From NCBI GenBank assembly GCA_964557285.1, contig CAZKZS010000054.1, positions 1-19,917 of the forward strand: 19,917 nucleotides of DNA, written 5' to 3'. This DNA is from SB15 sp964557285 (GTDB lineage Bacteria; Chloroflexota; Anaerolineae; Aggregatilineales; J027). Under the pieces are notes generated by a model, which saw only the letters and a list, made by a program, of their open reading frames with translations, searched no databases and was not told where the DNA came from. Positions 16,332-19,917 of this stretch are shown here, in pieces. Each line of letters starts with the position of its first letter. Position 1 is the stretch's first letter. The position numbers were made by a program, and so were the translations under genes.

Positions 16332-16511
16332 CTACCTCGCGCCGAGCAACGACCCTAGAAAAAAGCAGGCAAGGCATACCCCGGCCCAGAGCGCGTCACG
16401 CAGCCGGAACTGCATCTGCAAAATGGCAATCTGACGCAGGAATTTCCGCGCCCGGTTCCTATCGACCGCGATCTCGTACAAGGCGCGCTGCCCTACGTTC
16501 ATCGGCTTCAT
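16332..16511 (-). CDS. Small single-TM protein (59 aa)
   Basis: A short frame begins MKPMNVGQRALYEIAVDRNR at 16511, overlapping the previous stop as ATGA (16511-16508); a second ATG at 16502 is also possible. The C-terminal 20 residues (ALWAGVCLACFFLGSLLGAR) form one transmembrane helix. It is tightly coupled to the upstream coiled-coil membrane gene and to the next gene, whose ribosome binding site overlaps its stop. Function unknown; a lysis or envelope role is possible. Confidence 0.6.
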   Translation of the reverse strand: MKPMNVGQRALYEIAVDRNRARKFLRQIAILQMQFRLRDALWAGVCLACFFLGSLLGAR

Positions 16512-16891
16512 TTCGCCGCTCTCTTTTTGCCTTCCAATTTCGCAATGCGGCTTTGGAGTCCCTGGATCCTCCGTTTGAGGGATATATTTTCATCCAGCAC
16601 ATCCTGGTATTTGTCTTCCAGGTCATCGACCTTGCTTCTCAGACTGTTATTCTCGTTCATCACTCGTTGGTATTCGTCCGCCGCCTTTTTCGCAACGTCC
16701 ATCCATGTATTAGCCGCCTCCGCCTTGCCTTTCTCGCGGGTGATGCCAAGACGGTTGTATATCTCGTTGATCTCTGCGTCGTTCTTACGCCTGCCCGCCT
16801 GAACGGTGTAATACGAGACGGCGAAGGAGCCGAGTATCCCGATGATCGCGGTAATGACCCCGAAGATCGCGGCGATCAGTTGATCGCTCAT
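16508..16891 (-). CDS. Membrane-anchored coiled-coil protein
   Basis: I start at 16891 (MSDQLIAAIFGVITAIIGIL), where the ATG overlaps the previous stop as ATGA; an ATG at 16900 is an alternative. The 127-residue product has one N-terminal transmembrane helix followed by a long coiled coil (about residues 60-120: YQRVMNENNSLRSKVDDLED...). This layout resembles inner-membrane spanin subunits or other anchored coiled-coil phage proteins. No outer-membrane partner is seen, so calling it a spanin would go too far. Confidence 0.65.
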   Translation of the reverse strand: MSDQLIAAIFGVITAIIGILGSFAVSYYTVQAGRRKNDAEINEIYNRLGITREKGKAEAANTWMDVAKKAADEYQRVMNENNSLRSKVDDLEDKYQDVLDENISLKRRIQGLQSRIAKLEGKKRAAK

Positions 16892-17139
16892 GAGCGCCAT
16901 CCGCGTCTGTAATAAAAGCTGGTGATCTCGGTCAAAAGCATAATGCCGACGACGAGCCGGGAATAATAGCGGGCGGATTCGATTGGCAGGGTGGGAATGG
17001 TCGCCAGGGCGAGATACAGGCAGGTCAGGATCATCCGGGCGGCGCAATGCTCATATTTTCGTTCTATGGCGTGGATGATCGTGGAGACCGCCGAGAGGAT
17101 GACCAGAAGCCATGAGGTCGCAAACAAAAGAATATCCAT
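16888..17139 (-). CDS. Small integral membrane protein, holin candidate
   Basis: The ATG at 17139 is preceded by GGAGG at five bases, which makes it a better start than an ATG four codons upstream. The 83-residue product has two to three hydrophobic segments (residues about 2-22, 35-52 and 62-76) and a basic end (YYRRGWRS), typical of holins. It is coupled to the coiled-coil membrane gene. No endolysin lies beside it in the window, so the holin role is only a possibility. Confidence 0.6.
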   Translation of the reverse strand: MDILLFATSWLLVILSAVSTIIHAIERKYEHCAARMILTCLYLALATIPTLPIESARYYSRLVVGIMLLTEITSFYYRRGWRS

Positions 17140-17151
17140 GACAGCCTCCAT

Positions 17152-17269
17152 ATCCCCCGCCCTATCGCCGCGACTTTGGAATCTCGCGGTCGAAATTGGC
17201 GGGCGGGGTTATGGTACGGACCCGCCGTTTCCTTGCGCGGGGAGCGGGCGGTTCCGGGTGTACCCGACG
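17152..17269 (-). other. Non-coding GC-rich spacer between membrane genes
   Basis: No plausible gene is seen. The spacer contains GC-rich inverted repeats, including CCGCGA/TCGCGG arms around 17168-17189 and GGCGGG/CCGCC arms near 17200-17230, without a clear T-run. Partial terminator or RNA structure is possible. Confidence 0.35.
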
Positions 17270-17596
17270 TTATCTGTCCGCCGGTTTGGGAAGGTTGTCG
17301 TGCATGTAGTTCGCGGCGAAGGTCAGAAGCAGGGCGTTGACCATCTTCATCAGTTCTGGATCGAAGCCGTCGAGGACGGACAGGTATTGCGTGATGTCCA
17401 CTTTGAAATAATACGAGACGGCGAAGGCGACGGCGGCGGCAAAGATGAACGAACGCTTATCCTTCAAATTGAGAACGGGGAATTTGGCTGTGACCATGTT
17501 CCAAAAGGTCTTGAGCAGATCGATCCCCTTTTCGGAGGCAAGCCCAAGGGCAAGCAGGGCGGCGAGCAGTTTCAAAAGTTCGACCAGGATTTCCAT
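17270..17596 (-). CDS. Small integral membrane protein, holin-like
   Basis: The ATG at 17596 has AAGGAG nine bases upstream; the open frame extends further upstream through terminator sequence and should not be used. The 108-residue product has hydrophobic segments near residues 2-20, 48-63 and 82-97 with charged linkers, and a short polar tail. It is the first gene of the phage block in transcription order, just behind a terminator hairpin. Holin or another small phage membrane protein is the best reading; no motif identifies it. Confidence 0.65.
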   Translation of the reverse strand: MEILVELLKLLAALLALGLASEKGIDLLKTFWNMVTAKFPVLNLKDKRSFIFAAAVAFAVSYYFKVDITQYLSVLDGFDPELMKMVNALLLTFAANYMHDNLPKPADR

Positions 17597-17619
17597 TTTG
17601 TGTTTTCTCCTTATGCAAC

Positions 17620-17660
17620 AAAAAAACCCGCGCGTCTTTATCAGACACAGCGGGCTTTTC
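17620..17660 (-). terminator. Intrinsic terminator between cassette region and phage genes
   Basis: CCCGC/GCGGG and inner GTCT/AGAC arms form an interrupted stem with a GATAA loop. On the minus strand it is followed by seven T residues. On the plus strand a CTTTTC also follows, so it could work in both directions. It would stop transcription from the cassettes entering the phage block. Bases 17661-17766 between it and the cassettes are AT-rich with no gene seen. Confidence 0.65.
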
Positions 17661-17766
17661 GGCTCAGGCTGTCTCACGATCCGCCGAGTGCATGGCACGA
17701 AGGGCGGCGCGCGGGTATTTGAATGTCGTACTTATTTTACTACAATTTTAGAATATTAGTTTTCTT

Positions 17767-17895
17767 AGGTAACGGATTAGCTCACCTGCGGGGCGGGTTA
17801 TAGCCACACATTTCACATTTGCCAAGAAAGCCAACAATACCCATGCCGCATTCGGGACAGTACGTAGCCCCGTCAGAGTGCAGCGGGTGTTCGGC
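17767..17895 (-). mobile_element. attC-like recombination site (third, divergent)
   Basis: The arms CACCTGCGGGGC (17783-17794) and GCCCCG-t-CAG-a-GTG (17867-17880) pair fully apart from two bulged bases. Outer boxes are weak: minus-strand GCCGAAC at one end and GTTACCT at the other. The right arm resembles that of the other attC-like sites in this region (CCCGCC, then CGCAGGT, then CCGTTA). The site covers the last 37 codons of an ORF, so chance is a real alternative. Confidence 0.45.
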
Positions 17896-18039
17896 GGATT
17901 TCTCATACCAGTGTTCAAACGATATGGCAAATCTTCCAAAATACAGAGTAGTAACTTCGCCGTCAAAATGTTTTTGAAAAAACGGGCTGGCAGGAATATT
18001 GAATTTCCATACCTTGATTTCTGTCCTTTTCCAATTCAC
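17782..18039 (-). CDS. Cassette-encoded zinc-ribbon protein
   Basis: The start is GTG at 18039 with AAAGGAG seven bases upstream. The 85-residue product has C61xxC64 and C75xxC78, a C-terminal zinc ribbon, after a mixed N-terminus rich in Lys and aromatic residues. It begins about 20 bases after the preceding attC-like site, as cassette genes usually do. Its C-terminus, including the zinc ribbon, is encoded inside the next attC-like palindrome. No function is recognised. Confidence 0.65.
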   Translation of the reverse strand: MNWKRTEIKVWKFNIPASPFFQKHFDGEVTTLYFGRFAISFEHWYEKSAEHPLHSDGATYCPECGMGIVGFLGKCEMCGYNPPRR

Positions 18040-18058
18040 AGCAAACTCCTTTCAATCC

Positions 18059-18186
18059 GCCGAACGGCTACATTACCTGCGTGGTGGCGGGCTTGGATTC
18101 CGCTTCTGACGCTGATACTTCTGAGGCGGGGAGAATGTCGCTCGAAGCGGCAGACTCCCCAGCGTCGGGTGCAAGCTGTGTTAGAC
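18059..18186 (-). mobile_element. attC-like recombination site (second)
   Basis: On the minus strand it opens with GTCTAAC, a perfect inverse core (RYYYAAC), and closes with GTTCGGC, one mismatch from the core GTTRRRY. Inner arms ACCTGCGTGG (18075-18084) and CCA-g-CG-t-CGGGT (18159-18170) pair with one wobble and leave two bulged bases, G and T, on the plus strand. Its 128-base length is within the known attC range. The central loop is long. Confidence 0.55.
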
Positions 18187-18445
18187 CCCGCACATGGTCG
18201 CGGCGATAGTAATAATGCCACTTGCTCGAATGACCGTGAGAGACGGCATCCGCATCGCCAATATCCACAGGCTCAAAACCTAACTTGCGCCACTGTGCTG
18301 CTGTTTTATATTCATCGTTCGCGCACTCAATACGCAAAACACCAGGACAATTATCCGCGCTTGGCTTGGAAGCAAATTTCCATTTGCAAACGCTACATGA
18401 CCAAAAGCCATCATTTCTGCGATAGGGTTGATGTTTGTGTCTCAT
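18068..18445 (-). CDS. Cassette-encoded Cys-rich small protein
   Basis: The ATG at 18445 has AAAGGAAAGG upstream and lies 22 bases after the attC core; the longer open frame to 18550 runs through the attC and is not used. The 125-residue product starts MRHKHQPYRRNDGFWSCSVC, with C17, C20, C33 and C41 as a possible zinc site and an aromatic WHYYYRRD segment near residue 80. Residues 87-125 are Ser/Ala/Glu-rich and lie within the attC-like site, so the original stop may have been lost or shifted. Function unknown. Confidence 0.65.
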   Translation of the reverse strand: MRHKHQPYRRNDGFWSCSVCKWKFASKPSADNCPGVLRIECANDEYKTAAQWRKLGFEPVDIGDADAVSHGHSSKWHYYYRRDHVRGLTQLAPDAGESAASSDILPASEVSASEAESKPATTQVM

Positions 18446-18466
18446 AACCTTTCCTTTCACGAAGGG

Positions 18467-18558
18467 GTCTAACGGCGAGCGTAACCAGCGGGTGGGAGGG
18501 TTTGGATCAACTCTCAGCGGAGAGCATACCCACCCGTCTGGTTGACGCATTGTTAGTT
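18467..18558 (-). mobile_element. attC recombination site (best example)
   Basis: On the minus strand the site starts AACTAAC and ends with the core GTTAGAC, a perfect GTTRRRY. CTAAC/GTTAG form the R stem, then a short unpaired spacer. GCGTAACCAGCGGGTGGG (18479-18496) pairs with CCCACCCG-t-CTGGTT-g-ACGC (18529-18548), leaving T18537 and G18544 extrahelical on the cassette bottom strand, as in known attC sites. A CTCTC/GAGAG mini-hairpin (18511-18524) forms the terminal structure. The upstream gene stops in the inverse core and the next gene starts 22 bases after the core. Confidence 0.82.
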
Positions 18559-18915
18559 TGCGCTCCTGCGTGGGCGACCCACTGCACCAGGACGCAACGA
18601 TTCGATTTCAGACGGACGAAATAACCACTGATTTGTTTTCGGCACTTTATAGCCTATGCCGAATTGCTCATGTTTGATTTTAGCAATAGCACGAACACGG
18701 CGAACACTGACATCTAATTGTTCGGCTACATCGTCAACGGTGAGTAGGCTCAATAATGCGTAACTCTCGCCTGCTGAAAATGCAACCTGTGCAACCTGTG
18801 ATAATGCTGTTCGCAATCGCGTTTCGGTCATCGTGCCTGCTCCGTTGGGGAGCAGGCTTTCTACCAGATTATTTATTCGTTGCTCATAGAGTGAGCGGGC
18901 TGATTGCTCGTCCAT
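18553..18915 (-). CDS. Helix-turn-helix DNA-binding protein (cassette operon)
   Basis: I start at the ATG at 18915, which shares its A with the stop of the upstream gene (TAATG) and has TGGAG upstream. The 120-residue product has an N-terminal helical part and a MerR/excisionase-type helix-turn-helix (LLTVDDVAEQLDVSVRRVRA), followed by a wing-like segment (YKVPKTNQWLFRPSEIESL) and a basic tail. It may repress or autoregulate the operon promoter with its palindromic operators, or act as a directionality factor. Its TAA stop lies in the attC inverse core. Confidence 0.75.
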   Translation of the reverse strand: MDEQSARSLYEQRINNLVESLLPNGAGTMTETRLRTALSQVAQVAFSAGESYALLSLLTVDDVAEQLDVSVRRVRAIAKIKHEQFGIGYKVPKTNQWLFRPSEIESLRPGAVGRPRRSAN

Positions 18916-19295
18916 TATCTGATCTCCACGCGATACATAACAGAGTCGTCGGATGTTCGGCAAAAACAAAATCTGTTGCCATCAACATACCCATAACCAT
19001 AGTAATTTGTATTACCACGAATGATTGAGCGCCACTGCCAATGACGGTTTCCGATGCGCTCATTTTCACGGGCATAGCGTAAATCCAACATAGTCAACGG
19101 TTTGCCTTCACCACCCATGCGGGGGAGCAAATTTTTATTTTGCAGGCGTTTGATTTCGTGAAATGCCTGTTCCGTTCCGCCGAGATGCTCGATCAATTCA
19201 TTCATAGCATAAACTCGAACGCCTGAATAATTGCCAGAAATCGCAACGGCTATGGGCTGATTGGTTCGTGAATTGAAAATGGTTTGTGTGTTCAT
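18915..19295 (-). CDS. Hypothetical protein, middle gene of cassette operon
   Basis: This 126-residue soluble protein begins MNTQTIFNSRTNQPIAVAIS and is rich in Asn, Arg and aromatics toward the end (YYGYGYVDGNRFCFC). No membrane segment or known motif is seen. The ribosome binding site is weak (AGAGAT) and follows a perfect 12-pair hairpin, while the stop is coupled to the helix-turn-helix gene by TAATG. Function unknown. Confidence 0.7.
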   Translation of the reverse strand: MNTQTIFNSRTNQPIAVAISGNYSGVRVYAMNELIEHLGGTEQAFHEIKRLQNKNLLPRMGGEGKPLTMLDLRYARENERIGNRHWQWRSIIRGNTNYYGYGYVDGNRFCFCRTSDDSVMYRVEIR

Positions 19296-19306
19296 TGTTT
19301 ATCTCT

Positions 19307-19334
19307 ATTTTGGGAGGGTTTCCCCTCCCAAAAT
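19307..19334. terminator. Perfect 12-pair hairpin between cassette genes
   Basis: ATTTTGGGAGGG and its exact complement form a 12-pair stem with a four-base loop. On the plus strand it is followed by TTTCGTTTTTT, giving an intrinsic terminator shape for opposing transcripts. On the minus strand it sits just before the next gene and lacks a T-run after the stem apart from the stem itself, so it may act as an RNA processing, stability or translation element within the operon. Confidence 0.55.
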
Positions 19335-19345
19335 TTCGTTTTTTG

Positions 19346-19732
19346 TTATCCACCGCATTCTGAGCAGGCGGGTTCACCGAAAAATCCGTGACCAGTTGCA
19401 GGCATTCCGCAGTAATGACAGGCTGGCTGGCTGGCTGATTTGAGTTTATCAATCAGTTTGGACGCCAGTTTTTTGCTGAGATTGACATCGCCCGTGTAAC
19501 CGAGATCGTGCAGGTATGCAACCTGTTTCTCTGTGGCGCGTTCTGGCGCACTGCATAATTCAACGTTGTTGTATCCACCGAGACCGCCAAACATGCCAGT
19601 TTCGGTATTCTGGTAAACAACACCAGGATAGCGTTGCCAATCGGCGGGGCGATTGTCATCAACACATTTGAGAATGGTTGTTTCGTTCGCCAGTTTGAAA
19701 TATTGTCCGTTTGTCAGTTGTTCAGCGATCAT
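19346..19732 (-). CDS. Small protein with TxKQ-YL-LGY motif and C-terminal zinc ribbon
   Basis: This 128-residue protein is the first gene after the operator-rich promoter, with AGGAG six bases before the ATG. Residues 67-95 (ATEKQVAYLHDLGYTGDVNL...) match a short helical module seen in many phage and plasmid proteins ('T.kQ..yL..LGy.gd'). A C-terminal zinc ribbon follows (C105xxC108, C123xxC126). It heads a three-gene operon with the helix-turn-helix gene. The function is not known; nucleic-acid binding is a reasonable guess. Confidence 0.72.
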   Translation of the reverse strand: MIAEQLTNGQYFKLANETTILKCVDDNRPADWQRYPGVVYQNTETGMFGGLGGYNNVELCSAPERATEKQVAYLHDLGYTGDVNLSKKLASKLIDKLKSASQPACHYCGMPATGHGFFGEPACSECGG

Positions 19733-19755
19733 TTTTATCTCCTGTATTTGTTGAT

Positions 19756-19774
19756 GTTAGGAACCGTTCCTAAC
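19756..19774. promoter_or_regulatory. Palindromic operator just after the transcription start
   Basis: GTTAGGAACCGTTCCTAAC is a perfect 9-1-9 inverted repeat located about +4 to +22 relative to the predicted start. A repressor dimer here would block early elongation or open-complex escape. Confidence 0.65.
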
Positions 19775-19784
19775 TGTTGGAGAT

Positions 19785-19814
19785 ATTATACCGACATCGG
19801 TATAGTTTTGTCAA
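19785..19814 (-). promoter_or_regulatory. Near-consensus promoter of the cassette operon
   Basis: A perfect TTGACA (19814-19809) and a perfect TATAAT (19790-19785) are separated by 18 bases. The start should be near 19778. Such a strong promoter, with operators over the spacer and start, suggests tight repression. An extra inverted repeat, GTAAAC and GTTTAC, lies just upstream of the -35. Confidence 0.82.
19787..19804. promoter_or_regulatory. Palindromic operator in the promoter spacer
   Basis: TATACCGACATCGGTATA has perfect eight-base arms around two central bases. It fills most of the spacer and overlaps the -10 box, so a bound dimer would exclude RNA polymerase. Confidence 0.7.
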
Positions 19815-19873
19815 GGGTAAACAGGAAACTCGTTTACTCGGATTTTCACGCAACCGTGAGCATGGGACAAGAA

Positions 19874-19917
19874 AACTAACGGTTTGCGTTACCTGCGTGT
19901 GGGCGGGCGTGGATAAG
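19874..19917 (-). mobile_element. Right half of a further attC-like site (cut by window edge)
   Basis: On the minus strand it reads CCCGCCCACACGCAGGTAAC, then GCAAACCGTTAGTT, closely resembling the right arms of the other attC-like sites. The core GTTAGTT differs at one place from GTTRRRY. The other arm would lie beyond the window. It marks the upstream boundary of the operon cassette. Confidence 0.55.

Noticed and set aside
16991..17722. Plus-strand open frame of 243 codons
   Set aside because: It crosses two minus-strand membrane genes, a spacer and the terminator, and has a low-complexity product.
17700..17766. Possible promoter in the AT-rich stretch before the phage block
   Set aside because: TAAAAT-like -10 boxes occur, but no convincing -35 at the right spacing was found.
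18446..18550. Upstream extension of the Cys-rich cassette protein
   Set aside because: The extension is encoded by the attC palindrome; the ATG at 18445 has a good ribosome binding site.
1..19917. CRISPR arrays, tRNA or rRNA genes, insertion sequences
   Set aside because: No regularly spaced repeats, cloverleaf-like sequence, rRNA motifs or transposase frames were seen on either strand by eye.

Overview
The window is dominated by the late (structural) region of a long-tailed, siphovirus-like dsDNA phage or prophage. Nearly all genes lie on the minus strand, so the text below follows transcription from right to left. The DNA is GC-rich. Genes are tightly packed, with many ATGA or TGATG stop/start overlaps. 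The host cannot be named securely; a GC-rich environmental bacterium fits, and the attC-like repeats at the right end remind me of Chloroflexota-type sequences, but that is a weak impression. No integrase, lysogeny repressor, endolysin, DNA replication gene or tRNA was seen.

Region by region: (1) 17767-19917 does not look like phage late genes. It reads as a small array of integron-type gene cassettes: AT-richer small ORFs separated by attC-like imperfect palindromes, one of which (18467-18558) has the R boxes, central spacer and two extrahelical bases of a real attC. The first cassette carries a near-consensus promoter wrapped in two palindromic operators and a three-gene operon ending in a helix-turn-helix protein. 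(2) 16332-17596 holds four small genes for membrane or coiled-coil proteins (holin or lysis candidates). (3) 11910-16330 is the packaging and portal block: a small unknown protein, small terminase, large terminase, portal and MuF-type minor head protein. (4) 7854-11907 is an accessory block between portal/MuF and capsid genes: a DUF115-like protein, a GT-B-like glycosyltransferase with a zinc-ribbon N-terminus, a coiled-coil protein, a metallophosphoesterase, a zinc-ribbon protein and one plus-strand moron. (5) 7633-7853 is a divergent promoter region with a structured leader RNA that runs into an intrinsic terminator. (6) 4931-7632 encodes scaffold, decoration protein, major capsid protein (followed by a terminator hairpin) and a head-tail connector. 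(7) 1-4934 encodes tail completion proteins, tail tube, tail assembly chaperones with a frameshift at an A9 run, tape measure and two distal tail proteins, the last cut by the window edge.

The structural genes would together build a scaffolded HK97-fold capsid filled through a portal by a two-subunit terminase, joined to a non-contractile tail of modest length (tape measure 582 aa). No prohead protease is visible. The most interesting points are the attC-like cassette array beside the phage genes, the promoter-leader-terminator unit ahead of the scaffold, the leaderless moron, the glycosylation-type gene pair in the head operon, and an unusual +1/-2 frameshift for the tail chaperone.
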